Shown: piece by piece, positions 33,384 through 43,430 of the stretch
Position numbering within the stretch: the stretch's first letter is position 1
How the letters are laid out: each line of letters opens with the position of its first letter
Assembly: GCA_036499025.1 (NCBI GenBank)
Contig: DASYEM010000097.1
Location: forward strand, 5,670-69,669
Reading direction: 5' to 3'
Source of the DNA: Parvibaculum sp036499025
GTDB lineage: Bacteria > Pseudomonadota > Alphaproteobacteria > Parvibaculales > Parvibaculaceae
Length of the DNA: 64,000 nt
Notes under the pieces: generated by a model
Told to the model about the DNA's origin: nothing
Seen by the model: the letters and a program-made list of their open reading frames with translations, nothing else
Database searches by the model: none
Translations under genes and position numbers: made by a program

Positions 33384-33995
33384 CTATGCCGCCGCGCTTT
33401 CCCGCGCCGAAACGCGGGCGTGCCAGGCTTTCAGGTGCGGGCAATCATCGGGGATTTCAAGCCCGATGAATTTTGCGAAATCGATTGTGCAGAGCGCCGA
33501 GATGTCGGCCACCGAATAATGCGCGCCGGCAATGAAATCGCGGCCTGCAATATCGCCGTCGAGCCATTTCATCGCCTTGAAGGCCGTTTCCCGGTTCGCT
33601 TCGCCGAAATCGCGGAACTGCTTCACGATCTTGGAGGTGCGGGCGTCGGCGTGACGCCAGACATTGCCGATGGGCGTCATCACCGCGAATTCGATGCGGC
33701 GGATCCACATGTCGATTTGCGCGACCTCGACCGGCGTCCTGCCGAAGAGTGCCGGTTCGGGATGCAGCGCCTCGAAATAACGGCAGATCGAAATGCTTTC
33801 CGAAATATGCGTGCCGTCATCGAGTTCCAGCACCGGCACCTGCCCCAGCGAGTTCTTCTCCTTGAACTCCGGCGCCTTGTGCTCGCCCTTCATCAGCGAG
33901 ATCGGCTGATAATCGACCTTGATGCCCTTCTCGGCCAGAAAAATCCGTACGCGGCGCGGATTGGGCGCCGGATTGGCGACGTCGTAAATCTTCAA
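33384..33995 (-). CDS. Glutathione S-transferase family protein (TTG start)
   Basis: This 203-residue GST has an N-terminal thioredoxin-like domain with LKIYDVANPAPNPRRVRIFL, NSLGQVPVLELDDGTHISES (the cis-Pro and the SES glutathione-binding motif), and an all-helical C-terminal domain (GAHYSVADISALCTIDFAKF). I choose a TTG start at 33995 because an AAGGGAGG ribosome site lies just upstream and the resulting N-terminus matches the usual family beginning; an ATG at 34022 would add nine charged residues (MTKKKREDA) made from the ribosome site itself. Conjugation or reduction of electrophiles is the likely role. Confidence 0.87.
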   Translation of the reverse strand: MKIYDVANPAPNPRRVRIFLAEKGIKVDYQPISLMKGEHKAPEFKEKNSLGQVPVLELDDGTHISESISICRYFEALHPEPALFGRTPVEVAQIDMWIRRIEFAVMTPIGNVWRHADARTSKIVKQFRDFGEANRETAFKAMKWLDGDIAGRDFIAGAHYSVADISALCTIDFAKFIGLEIPDDCPHLKAWHARVSARESAAA

Positions 33996-34047
33996 TGCAT
34001 CCTCCCTTTTCTTTTTCGTCATGGCGGCTCGCACTCATTCCCTCTCT

Positions 34048-34162
34048 CCTCATCCTGAGGAGCATTCGCATCGCGAATGTGTCTCGAAGGATCAGGCCCG
34101 TGAGCTCGACGGCCTCGCCCTTCGAGACGCGACGCGTTCCGCATCGCTCCTCAGGGTGAGGA
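34048..34162. repeat. Interspersed palindromic element (CTCATCCTGAGGAG type)
   Basis: The left half begins CCTCATCCTGAGGAGC and contains GTGTCTCGAAGGATCAGG. The right half contains CCCTTCGAGACGCG and ends GCTCCTCAGGGTGAGG. The two halves are imperfect reverse complements, so the whole region can form a long hairpin. It fills the gap between the GST gene and the CNT transporter stop. It is a common intergenic element of alphaproteobacteria and is unrelated to the elements at 7965 and 40582. Confidence 0.8.
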
Positions 34163-34191
34163 GCTTGGTTGGAAACCGCCTCTCAAACCCC

Positions 34192-35451
34192 TCAGGCAAT
34201 CAACCCGATCACCGCCCCCGTCATCGAGGTCGCCAGCGTGCCCGAGACGATGGCGCGCGTGCCGAGCGTTACGATGTCCGAGCGGCGAGACGGCGCGAGT
34301 GCGGTCAGTCCGCCGATCAGAATGCCGACGCTGCCGAGATTGGCAAAGCCGCATAGCGCATAGATCATGATGAGCGCCGAGCGCGGGCTCAGAGCGCCCG
34401 CCGGAAGTTGCGCCAGATTGATATAGGCGATGAACTCGTTGAGGATCGTCTTCGTCCCCATCAACTGCCCCGCCGTTTCCATCTCGCCGGCAGGCACGCC
34501 CATCAGCCAGACAAGCGGCGCGAAGGCCCAGCCGAAGAACCGCTGCAAGGTCATCGGCGCGCCCCAGAGATCGGGAAACGCGCCGAGGATGATGTTGGCC
34601 AGCGCGACCAGCGCCACCATGACGATCAGCATGGCGAGAATATTGAGCAGCAGATAAAGCCCGTCGACCGTGCCACGCGTCACCGCATCCATGCTGCTTT
34701 CATACTGGACCAGCGGCGCGCCTTCGGCGACGCCCGTGCCCGCGAAATCCTTGTCTTCCGGCACCATCAGCCGCGCCACCGTGATGCCCGCCGGAAGCGA
34801 GATCAGCGAGGCGACGAGAATTTGCCCGAGCGCGCCGTGGATCACGGGTTCCAGCACGCTCGCATAAAGCACCAGCACCGTGCCCGAGACGGAGGCGAGG
34901 CCGACCGTCATCATCATAAAGAGTTCGGCCCGCGTCATGCGTTCGAGATAAGGCCGGATCAGCAGCGGCGCCTCGACCATGCCGACGAACATGGTGGAGG
35001 CGGAGGCAAGCCCCACCGCGCCGCCGATGCCCATGCTGCGCTGAAGCAGAAAGGCAAAGCCCCGCGTCACGGCGGGCAACACGCGCCAGTGCCAGAGCAG
35101 CGCCGAGAGCGCCGACATGACGAGGACCAGCGGCAAGGCCTGAAAGCCCAACACAAAGGCGTTGGCCGGGTGCGTCACATCGTAAGGGGCTGGCCCGCCG
35201 CCCAGATAGCCGAAGACGAAGCCCGTGCCCGCGCGCGTCGCTTCCGTCAGCGCATCCACCGCCGCGTTGAGCGCCAGCAAACCGGCCTGCGCGGCGGGCA
35301 GCTTCAGCATCAATAAAGCCACCCCGATCTGGATCGCCACCCCGGTCAAAACCTGCCTGAGCGAAAAGGCCCCGCGCCGCTCGCTCAAGCCCCAGGCCAT
35401 GCAAACAAGGACCGCGAGCCCAAAGGCGCTTTGGAAGGACAGCCAGGGCAT
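34192..35451 (-). CDS. Concentrative nucleoside transporter (CNT/NupC family)
   Basis: This 419-residue cation-coupled nucleoside importer sits in the inner membrane. It begins WLSFQSAFGLAVLVCMAWGL, and the diagnostic CNT segments include VFGYLGG, FVGMVEAPLLIRPYLERM, SVSGTVLVLYASVLEP, and the C-terminal TKTILNEFIAYINL and YALCGFANLGSVGILIGGL. These hold the nucleoside and sodium sites in the family. Length matches. It stands alone, divergent from the SDR gene at 35655. Confidence 0.93.
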   Translation of the reverse strand: MPWLSFQSAFGLAVLVCMAWGLSERRGAFSLRQVLTGVAIQIGVALLMLKLPAAQAGLLALNAAVDALTEATRAGTGFVFGYLGGGPAPYDVTHPANAFVLGFQALPLVLVMSALSALLWHWRVLPAVTRGFAFLLQRSMGIGGAVGLASASTMFVGMVEAPLLIRPYLERMTRAELFMMMTVGLASVSGTVLVLYASVLEPVIHGALGQILVASLISLPAGITVARLMVPEDKDFAGTGVAEGAPLVQYESSMDAVTRGTVDGLYLLLNILAMLIVMVALVALANIILGAFPDLWGAPMTLQRFFGWAFAPLVWLMGVPAGEMETAGQLMGTKTILNEFIAYINLAQLPAGALSPRSALIMIYALCGFANLGSVGILIGGLTALAPSRRSDIVTLGTRAIVSGTLATSMTGAVIGLIA

Positions 35452-35654
35452 GAAAGGCTCCGAACGGAGGAAAGGCGGGTGTGAAATCGGCTCACATCAT
35501 AGGGAGACCGAAGGCTCACGCAACGCTCTCCCGCCCCTCCCCGGCAGTCCTTGACCCTCATGCGAGCTTTATGCACAACTCCCTCCCGAACCTTCATCGG
35601 GCCGCTCCCCGGAGCCCGTGCCCGCCCCCATAACAGACCAACGGGAGATACCCC

Positions 35655-36560
35655 ATGAGCATTCGTTTTGACGGCAAGGTCGCCATTGTGACCGGCGCGG
35701 GCGGCGGTCTTGGCCGCAGCCACGCCCTTGAGCTGGCGCGTCGCGGCGCGAAGGTCGTCGTCAACGATCTCGGCGGTTCGCGCGACGGCACGGGCGCCCA
35801 TTCGGAAGCGGCCAAGGCCGTTGTCGATGAAATCAAGGCGCTGGGCGGCGAGGCCATGGCCAACGGCTCGAGCGTCACGGACGACGCCGGCGTCGCCAAC
35901 ATGGTCAAGCAGACGATGGAAGCCTATGGCCGCATCGACATCCTTATCAACAATGCGGGCATCCTGCGCGACAAGTCGTTCTCGAAGATGACGATGGAAG
36001 ACTTCCAGCTCGTCGTCGACGTGCATCTGATGGGCACCGTGAAGCCGACCAAAGCCGTCTGGGAAATCATGAAGGCCCAGAACTATGGCCGCATCGTTGT
36101 CACCGCATCGTCCACCGGCCTTTACGGCAATTTCGGCCAGACGAATTACGGCGCGGCCAAGCTCGCCGTCGTCGGCTTCATCAACACGCTGAAGCTCGAA
36201 GGCCAGAAGAACAACATCCATTGCAACGCGCTGGCCCCCGTCGCCTATACGCGCATGACGTCGGATCTGATGCCGCCGGAAACCGAACAGATGCTGACGC
36301 CGGAAAGCGTCTCGCCGGGCGTCATGTTCCTCGTCTCGGAAAACGCCCCGACCGGCATGATCCTCTGCGCGGGCGCCGGCGTCTTCGCCGCCACGCGCAT
36401 GGAAGAAGCCGAAGGCATCTTCCTCGGCCGCGAAGGTCTGACGGCTGAAAAAGTCGAAGAGAACTGGGCCAAGATCACCGACTTCTCGAACGCCACGCCT
36501 TACTTCATGGGCGGCGAACAGACCGGCAAGTTCTTCAAGCTCGCCACCGGCGGCAAGTAA
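35655..36560 (+). CDS. SDR-family oxidoreductase, (3R)-hydroxyacyl-CoA dehydrogenase type
   Basis: This 301-residue short-chain dehydrogenase resembles the dehydrogenase domain of peroxisomal multifunctional enzyme type 2. The cofactor motif is TGAGGGLGRSHALELARRGA (13-32), the NNAG motif is present (LINNAGILRDKSF), and the catalytic Ser-Tyr-Lys set lies in TASSTGLYGNFGQTNYGAAK. The C-terminal extension ending PYFMGGEQTGKFFKLATGGK is typical of this subgroup. It probably oxidises (3R)-hydroxyacyl-CoA in beta-oxidation. A strong terminator follows. Confidence 0.92.
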   Translation: MSIRFDGKVAIVTGAGGGLGRSHALELARRGAKVVVNDLGGSRDGTGAHSEAAKAVVDEIKALGGEAMANGSSVTDDAGVANMVKQTMEAYGRIDILINNAGILRDKSFSKMTMEDFQLVVDVHLMGTVKPTKAVWEIMKAQNYGRIVVTASSTGLYGNFGQTNYGAAKLAVVGFINTLKLEGQKNNIHCNALAPVAYTRMTSDLMPPETEQMLTPESVSPGVMFLVSENAPTGMILCAGAGVFAATRMEEAEGIFLGREGLTAEKVEENWAKITDFSNATPYFMGGEQTGKFFKLATGGK

Positions 36561-36583
36561 ACAACTCCGGCTGCACATGAATC

Positions 36584-36609
36584 AGGGGAGCCTCCGGGCT
36601 CCCCTTTTT
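36584..36609 (+). terminator. Rho-independent terminator after the SDR gene
   Basis: GGGGAGCC (36585-36592) and GGCTCCCC (36597-36604) form a perfect 8-bp stem with a TCCG loop, followed by TTTTTC. It lies 24 bases after the SDR stop. Confidence 0.9.
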
Positions 36610-36611
36610 CG

Positions 36612-37478
36612 TCATCGGAACACCGGCTGCAAAGTGCCCAGAAGGCTTGCCGCGCCGAGCACCGCCAGCGAGAGGCCGATCTCGATCGTCACGACACGCC
36701 GCAAACGCGCCCTGCCCTCGCGCAGGAGGGCGAGACCGGGCGCGAGGCGGAAGCGGTTGATCGCGGCGCAGATCAACATGCCGCCGACCAGCGCGAGTTT
36801 TGCCAGCAGCACCTGCCCGTAGGTTGTGAAAAAGAGTCCCGAAAATCCACCCACAAGCAGCCAGCCATTGATAAGCCCGCTGGCCACGACAAAGGCGACC
36901 GCCAGAGAACCGAGCGGCGCAAAAAGCTGCGTGGCTTCAACGGCGAGCGCGTCGCCTTCCGCGCTCACCGGCTGTCTCAGCGCGATTATCAGAGGCGGCA
37001 AGGCGCCGATCCATGCGCCGCCGGCCAGCAGGTGAACCATCTGGCTCAACGGGTGCAGCCAGCCATTGTCCATCAGCGCATGACCGGTGAGCGCGAGGCT
37101 GCCCAGAAAGATCGCGGCAAGCCCGGTGACGACGCCATAGGCGCTGCGCGACGGCAAAGCCTGAACGAGAAGCATCAGCATCAGGCTGATCGTCAGGCGC
37201 ACCGCCCAGAGATGGCCGAAATATGTGTCGGTGACGACGGCGAAAAGAACCGAGGGGTTCAAGGCATCAGACCAACCGGTGCCGAAATTCGCAGCCTCCA
37301 GCATCAGCCATCCGGCAGCGGATATCCAGGCAAAGAGCGCCGCCATGCGCAGACACCGCACCAGCGCGGCGTCGAGCGCGGTGGCCCGGCTCAGAAGAAG
37401 CCGGAACAGGCTTCCTCCGAACAGGGTCATCGCGGTCGCAAATTGCACGGTCGCGCAGAGAACGAGAGCAACTTCCAT
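36612..37478 (-). CDS. copD: Copper resistance protein CopD
   Basis: This 288-residue inner-membrane protein has about eight hydrophobic segments. It is thought to move copper across the membrane with CopC. Histidines and methionines that may bind copper are seen in VTDTYFGHLWAVRLTISLML, LTGHALMDNGWLHPLSQMVH and LLAGGAWIGALPPL. The motif GHALMDNGWLHPLSQMVHL is typical of CopD. The gene begins directly after the copC stop with no spacer, which supports a CopCD unit. Confidence 0.9.
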   Translation of the reverse strand: MEVALVLCATVQFATAMTLFGGSLFRLLLSRATALDAALVRCLRMAALFAWISAAGWLMLEAANFGTGWSDALNPSVLFAVVTDTYFGHLWAVRLTISLMLMLLVQALPSRSAYGVVTGLAAIFLGSLALTGHALMDNGWLHPLSQMVHLLAGGAWIGALPPLIIALRQPVSAEGDALAVEATQLFAPLGSLAVAFVVASGLINGWLLVGGFSGLFFTTYGQVLLAKLALVGGMLICAAINRFRLAPGLALLREGRARLRRVVTIEIGLSLAVLGAASLLGTLQPVFR

Positions 37479-37844
37479 TCAGGGCATGATCTCGAATGTG
37501 AAATGGCCCTGCGTCTTGTGCGTGTCGATGGAGACGGCGCGCCATTCGACGCTGTAGTCGCCGCCTTTGAGCGGCGCCTTCGGCGTCAGCACCAGATGCT
37601 TGGCGTCCTTCGGGTCGAGCGCCGAGGCGGCATCGACAGGCTTGCCATCGTGATCGGCAAGCGAGGCTTTCGAGAAACGCGCTTCCAGCGCCTCGCTGTA
37701 ATGCAGGTCGATATGCGTAACAGGCGCGGCAGGCATCGAGCCTGCGGCGGGGTCCGATTTTTCGAGATGCGCATGGGCGAAGGCGGGAAACGCGACGAGG
37801 CTGGCGCAGGCGAGCGCAAGAAACCCTTTCAGGGGACGGTTCAT
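37479..37844 (-). CDS. copC: Periplasmic copper-binding protein CopC
   Basis: This 121-residue secreted beta-sandwich protein binds copper in the periplasm. A signal peptide is clear (MNRPLKGFLALACASLVAFP followed by AFA), leaving HAHLEKSDPAAG at the mature N-terminus, where the first histidine is the expected Cu(II) ligand. The C-terminal SIDTHKTQGHFTFEI supplies the other conserved Asp and His. The start at 37844 fits the signal; an ATG further upstream only lengthens it. The gene is immediately followed by copD. Confidence 0.93.
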   Translation of the reverse strand: MNRPLKGFLALACASLVAFPAFAHAHLEKSDPAAGSMPAAPVTHIDLHYSEALEARFSKASLADHDGKPVDAASALDPKDAKHLVLTPKAPLKGGDYSVEWRAVSIDTHKTQGHFTFEIMP

Positions 37845-37915
37845 GTTGAAATCCTTCAAAGACTGGAATGCCAAAACACCGGTGCGGGCAATTGTCCGCC
37901 ACCGGAGCGAGATCG

Positions 37916-38356
37916 TCAGGCCGCAATCCAGAGAGAAGGAGGCGCGCGAGGTCGAGCCTCAGATTGCAGATGTTCGCTCAATCGCCTTGTCGTGGCGGAT
38001 GGTTTCGCCCATGCCATTTCCGTGCGGCGCAGAACGAGCAGCAGCAGGCCCGACCCCATAACGAGCGTCACCGTCGCAAAGAGCGAACAGATCGGACAGG
38101 TCGGGAAGAGAGCGGGCTTGCCGTCCTTCCCTGCGGCGGCGCGTTCGGCGATCCCGTCGCCGGTGCAGATGGCCGTCAGCGCGGCCAGCAACGCGGCTTC
38201 GCTGAAAGCCGGAGCGGCAATGGCCGTCGGCGCTTTATGGCCCATCGGCATCATGTGTCCGCCGAGCGCGCCCATATGCGCCACGGACAACAGGACGTTG
38301 AGCGCGAACGACACTGTCGCCAACGTCCAACCCAGCCGTTCCCAAATGCTGCGCAT
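37916..38356 (-). CDS. DUF2946 family membrane protein, probably copper-related
   Basis: This 146-residue protein has an N-terminal hydrophobic segment (LGWTLATVSFALNVLLSVAH), a His/Met-rich stretch (HMGALGGHMMPMGH) and the CPICSLF motif before a second hydrophobic segment, as in DUF2946 proteins. Such genes are often found near copper or haem genes; the Met/His cluster and CxxC suggest copper binding. It is 71 bases upstream of copC on the same strand, so the three probably form one copper module. I use the ATG at 38356; a longer in-frame start exists. Confidence 0.75.
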   Translation of the reverse strand: MRSIWERLGWTLATVSFALNVLLSVAHMGALGGHMMPMGHKAPTAIAAPAFSEAALLAALTAICTGDGIAERAAAGKDGKPALFPTCPICSLFATVTLVMGSGLLLLVLRRTEMAWAKPSATTRRLSEHLQSEARPRAPPSLWIAA

Positions 38357-38448
38357 CGCCAGAGCCTCTCGTGGCGCTTTCGTGGCGCCGGGCGAAGGAT
38401 ACGCCTGCATCGCGCTTCCGTCCCAGCGCCAAAAAGGCGCATGAGCGT

Positions 38449-38943
38449 TCAATCGGATGCGATGGTCTTCTCCAGCCGCCACACCACCACCGGCACCCGG
38501 CCCTCCATATGGCCGAGGCTATGGTCCACTTCGCCGGCGACTTCCCAGCCGTGCTTTTCGTAGAAAGCCCGCGCGCGATTGTTGCCCTTGCGGCATTGCA
38601 GCCAGATGCGCTTGTGGCCCTGCGCCCGCAGTGCCTCCTCGGCGGCGGCCAGAACCAGCGGCGCGACGCCGCGTCCATGCCAGGCGGGCAGCACGAAGAC
38701 CTGCCCTATCCCGTCATCTTCCCAGCTTGCAAAACCAACCACGCGGCCGCCGTCGCAAGCCGCGACGCAGTTCGGCAAAGCCGTCGCGATGCGTTCGTCG
38801 AAAAACCGGATGGGACGCCGCGTCGCCACATCCGGGTCGAGCGCCGCATGGCTTTCATGCCAACCGTCATGCCAAACGCGAGCGAGCGCCGGAATGTCTC
38901 CGGCGCTCGCTGGTCTCAAAGTGATGTCAGGCGCGTCGCTCAA
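38449..38943 (-). CDS. GNAT family N-acetyltransferase (TTG start, coupled)
   Basis: This is a 164-residue GNAT protein. The core strand QVFVLPAWHGRGVAPLVLAA includes the acetyl-CoA loop (HGRGVA), and NNRARAFYEKHGWEVAGEVD is the typical C-terminal motif. The start is inferred as TTG at 38943, which overlaps the stop of the upstream acyl-CoA dehydrogenase (TTGA), giving SDAPDITLRPASAGDIPAL as the beginning. No ATG in frame gives the N-terminal strand without running deep into the upstream gene. Substrate unknown. Confidence 0.78.
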   Translation of the reverse strand: MSDAPDITLRPASAGDIPALARVWHDGWHESHAALDPDVATRRPIRFFDERIATALPNCVAACDGGRVVGFASWEDDGIGQVFVLPAWHGRGVAPLVLAAAEEALRAQGHKRIWLQCRKGNNRARAFYEKHGWEVAGEVDHSLGHMEGRVPVVVWRLEKTIASD

Positions 38944-40148
38944 AGTCCGAGGACCGCCTTCGCCATGATGTTGCGCTGAACTTCGTTCGAGCCCGCATAG
39001 ATCGAGGCTTTGCGCAGCGAGAAGTAGTAAGGCGCCGTCGTCATCGCATAAGCGGGTCCGACCGTCGGCTCGTTCGTCTCCGCCATCCCGTCCTCGACGA
39101 AGGGCGTGATGTAGGAACCCACGGCTTCCACCGCGAGCTGCGAGATCGCCTGCTGGATTTCTGTGCCGCGGCACTTCAGCAGCGAGCTTTCAGGGCCGAC
39201 ATTGCCGCCGGTCGAAAGCGCCGAGAAGATACGCAGTTCGGTGAATTCCATCGCCACGATCTGCGCGTTGAGATCGGCCGCCGTCGCCTGAAACTCCGGC
39301 TGATCGGCCAGCGTCTGATCGCCCACTTTCGTGTCGGCGGCGATCTGCCGCACCTTCTTCAGCGCGCGATAAAGGCCCGCCGAATAAGGGTTTCCGCGCT
39401 CGAACTCGAGCAGATACTTGGCGTAGGTCCAACCCTTGTTCTCTTCGCCGATCCGGTTTTCCATCGGCACCTTCACGTCGGTGAAGAAGACCTGATTGAC
39501 TTCCTGATGCGGCGCGGGCGTTCCGTCGAGCAGGATCAGCGGCTCGACCTTCACACCCGGCGTCTTCATGTCGATCAGCAGGAACGAGATGCCTTCCTGC
39601 GGCTTGCCCTCTTTCGAGGTCCGCACCAGACAGAAAATCCAGTCCGCCCACTGCGCCACGGAGGTCCAGATTTTCGATCCGTTGACGAGATAGTGGTCGC
39701 CCTTGTTCTCGGCCTTGGTCTGCAGCGAGGCGAGATCGGAGCCCGCTCCCGGCTCCGAATAGCCCTGACACCACAGAACATTCGTCTCGAGAATATCCGG
39801 CAGGAAGCGCTTCTTCTGCTCGGGCGTTCCGAATTTCATGATGACGGGCGCCACCATGGTCGGACCGAAAGGCACCGTATGGGGAACGCCGGCACGGCCC
39901 ATCTCGACGTCGAAGATATATTTCTGCGACGTCGAAAAACCCGGACCGCCATATTCCACCGGCCAGTTGGGTGCGAGCCAGCCCTTCTTCGCCAAGGACT
40001 TCTGCCACTGAACATGGCTCGCCTTGTCGATATAGCCATGCTTTGAGCGCGCATGTTTGGCGCGCATCGCAGGCGTATAGGCTTCCTCGATGAAGGAGCG
40101 CACGTCCTTGCGGAACGCTTCGTCTTCCGTGCTGAAATTCAGATCCAT
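38940..40148 (-). CDS. Acyl-CoA dehydrogenase family protein, PimC-like large subunit type
   Basis: This 402-residue protein resembles the large subunit of pimeloyl-CoA dehydrogenase-type enzymes. It has the FAD motif CQGYSEPGAGSDLASLQ, then WTSVAQWADWIFCLVRT, and the C-terminus ASIYAGSNEVQRNIMAKAVL. At the position where common acyl-CoA dehydrogenases have the catalytic Glu in YEG, this protein has YAG. In PimC-like enzymes a partner subunit or another residue may complete the site; no small-subunit gene is adjacent here. It is nine bases downstream of a small monooxygenase-like gene and coupled to a GNAT gene. Confidence 0.88.
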   Translation of the reverse strand: MDLNFSTEDEAFRKDVRSFIEEAYTPAMRAKHARSKHGYIDKASHVQWQKSLAKKGWLAPNWPVEYGGPGFSTSQKYIFDVEMGRAGVPHTVPFGPTMVAPVIMKFGTPEQKKRFLPDILETNVLWCQGYSEPGAGSDLASLQTKAENKGDHYLVNGSKIWTSVAQWADWIFCLVRTSKEGKPQEGISFLLIDMKTPGVKVEPLILLDGTPAPHQEVNQVFFTDVKVPMENRIGEENKGWTYAKYLLEFERGNPYSAGLYRALKKVRQIAADTKVGDQTLADQPEFQATAADLNAQIVAMEFTELRIFSALSTGGNVGPESSLLKCRGTEIQQAISQLAVEAVGSYITPFVEDGMAETNEPTVGPAYAMTTAPYYFSLRKASIYAGSNEVQRNIMAKAVLGL

Positions 40149-40157
40149 GGGATCGCC

Positions 40158-40454
40158 TTATCCAATCTTTTCGGCGAAGACGAGGCTCGGCGCGCCGCCG
40201 AGAAGTCCGCCGAACTTTGCGCCAGCCGCCTTGAAGTATTCCGACTTGCCATGCGCGTCGAGATCGGCCTGCGTCGCATATTGTTCCATGATGATGTAGG
40301 TCGAGCCGTCCGACTTCGACTTGAAGAAGTCGTATTGCAGGCAGCCCTTTTCATTGGCGAGAACCTGCGAGCGCAGACCGCCGAAAATCGTCTCGAATTC
40401 CGCTTCCTTGCCCGCCTGAATTTTCAGCGTGGCGACGAGACCGATGGTGGCCAT
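40158..40454 (-). CDS. Antibiotic biosynthesis monooxygenase (ABM) domain protein
   Basis: This is a 98-residue dimeric alpha-beta barrel protein. The pattern GLVATLKIQAGKEAEFETIF, then NEKGCLQYDFFKSK, then YIIMEQYATQADLDAH and SEYFKA is typical of ABM/YgiN-like quinol monooxygenases. The ATG at 40454 is preceded by CGGGAGAAA. It is the first gene of a set with the PimC-like acyl-CoA dehydrogenase and a GNAT gene. Its substrate is not known, and many members of this fold have no proven activity. Confidence 0.87.
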   Translation of the reverse strand: MATIGLVATLKIQAGKEAEFETIFGGLRSQVLANEKGCLQYDFFKSKSDGSTYIIMEQYATQADLDAHGKSEYFKAAGAKFGGLLGGAPSLVFAEKIG

Positions 40455-40581
40455 GTGTTTCTCCCGGTTTGTTGGTTTCTGAGTTCGAATTGCCGCGACT
40501 TTAGGGGGATTAAGGCCTCGCATCAACGGCCAGAGAAAAGGGATGCCGTTCGGGAATGAACAGCAGTCGCCATATTTTCAG

Positions 40582-40665
40582 TGTCATCCCGGGCTTGTCC
40601 CGGGATCCAGGGGCTCCAGCACGGAGCGAGCGGCTACTGGACCCCGGCACGAGGCCGGGGTGACA
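40582..40665. repeat. Interspersed palindromic element (TGTCATCCCGGGC type)
   Basis: TGTCATCCCGGGCTTGTCCC at the left and GGACCCCGGCACGAGGCCGG with GGTGACA at the right form imperfect reverse-complement halves, each with its own inner hairpin (CCCGGGCTTGTCCCGGG and CCCCGGCACGAGGCCGGGG). The middle has GGAGCGAGCGGCTACTGG. It sits between the enoyl-CoA hydratase and ABM genes and is a known intergenic type in alphaproteobacteria. Confidence 0.82.
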
Positions 40666-40690
40666 GCAATTTTTTGCCGCAAGCCTTCCC

Positions 40691-41491
40691 TCACTCCCCC
40701 TTGTAGTCCGCAGGCCGCTTTTCAAAGAAGGCGTCCAGCGCCTCCTTATGGTCGCTCGTGTGGTGCGCCAGCGCCTGCATCGAGGCCGAAAGCTCCATGA
40801 TGTTGTCGAAGCTCGTCATCATGCCCTGACGCAGAAGCTGCTTCGTCATGCGCAGCACGTCCGGCGCCTGGCCGCAAATCTTGTCGGCCACGGTCCGTGC
40901 GCGCGCCATAAGATCGGCGGCGGGTACGACCTCCGAAACGAGACCCCATTCCTTGGCCGTCTTCGCGTCGATCGTGTCGCCCGTGTAGAGAAGCTCGCTC
41001 GCCCGCGCCATGCCGATGATGCGCGGCAGCAGCCATGCGCCGCCGTCGCCGGGGATCAGACCGATCTTCAGGAAGGTCGCGCCGAAGATCGCCGTGTCGG
41101 CCGCGATGCGCGTGTCGCAAAGGCAGGCGACGTCATTGCCAAGCCCGATGGCCGGGCCGTTGACCGCCGCGATCACCGGCACCTCGATGCCCCAGACGGA
41201 GCGCACGATCCGGTGGATTCCGCCGCGATAGCGTTCGCGGATATGGACGCCGGGTCCGCCGAAGCCTTCGGAGCCCTCGCGCATCGCCTTCACATTGCCG
41301 CCAGCCGAGAAAGCCTTGCCCGCGCCCGTCAGGATGACGCAGCGGACGCCCCGGTCGGCGTTGATGCGCGCCACCGCGTCCGTGAAATTCTCCGGGTCGT
41401 CGGCCGCGCCCAGCGGATTGCGGCTTTCAGGGCGGTTGATGGTCAATGTGACCACGGGGCCTGCTTTTTCAAACAGCAGCGCATCAGTCAT
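40691..41491 (-). CDS. Enoyl-CoA hydratase/isomerase (crotonase) family protein
   Basis: This is a 266-residue crotonase-fold protein. The oxyanion-hole region is GKAFSAGGNVKAM, and the second is VNGPAIGLGNDVACLCDTRI. The expected catalytic acid region is FLKIGLIPGDGGAWLLPRII, which fits hydratases. The C-terminal HHTSDHKEALDAFFEKRPAD is also standard. The ATG at 41491 has the ribosome site GAGGAGC; an upstream in-frame start is unsupported. It probably hydrates enoyl-CoA in beta-oxidation, in keeping with the neighbouring acyl-CoA dehydrogenase. It is divergent from a histidine kinase. Confidence 0.92.
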   Translation of the reverse strand: MTDALLFEKAGPVVTLTINRPESRNPLGAADDPENFTDAVARINADRGVRCVILTGAGKAFSAGGNVKAMREGSEGFGGPGVHIRERYRGGIHRIVRSVWGIEVPVIAAVNGPAIGLGNDVACLCDTRIAADTAIFGATFLKIGLIPGDGGAWLLPRIIGMARASELLYTGDTIDAKTAKEWGLVSEVVPAADLMARARTVADKICGQAPDVLRMTKQLLRQGMMTSFDNIMELSASMQALAHHTSDHKEALDAFFEKRPADYKGE

Positions 41492-41700
41492 ATCGGGACG
41501 CTCCTCTGGTGGGCGCAAACAGCAAAGGATTGCGCCTCGTTCTAATGACGGAATTCCGCGATGGAAGCTTCAGTTAACCATGTGTCGGAAAGCCTTATTA
41601 ATAATTTTAGACGACCTTGAGCATAGACGGAATGAGGGATTCGGCAGACGCGTGTGGGCGTGTCCTTATCTCTCCTCGCTGACGATAGGGCATTGGGCAA

Positions 41701-43215
<1,515 letters not shown>

Positions 43216-43430
43216 ACGAAGAGGCTGGTCTCGTCCTGCCGCTTCCGTTCGCTCGCCCCGCCCGCGTCAATGTCGCGCCCAAGGCGGATATTCCACCTAT
43301 TGAACCGGCGCGAGTTCACTTATCATTCAGCCAGTCGGGAGGGGCCGCGTCGTTTCGGGGCCGCGGAAAGCCGTCATGGCATAAAGCCGACACAATCACA
43401 CATTAGGCCTACTCCCAATCGAGCTTTGGA

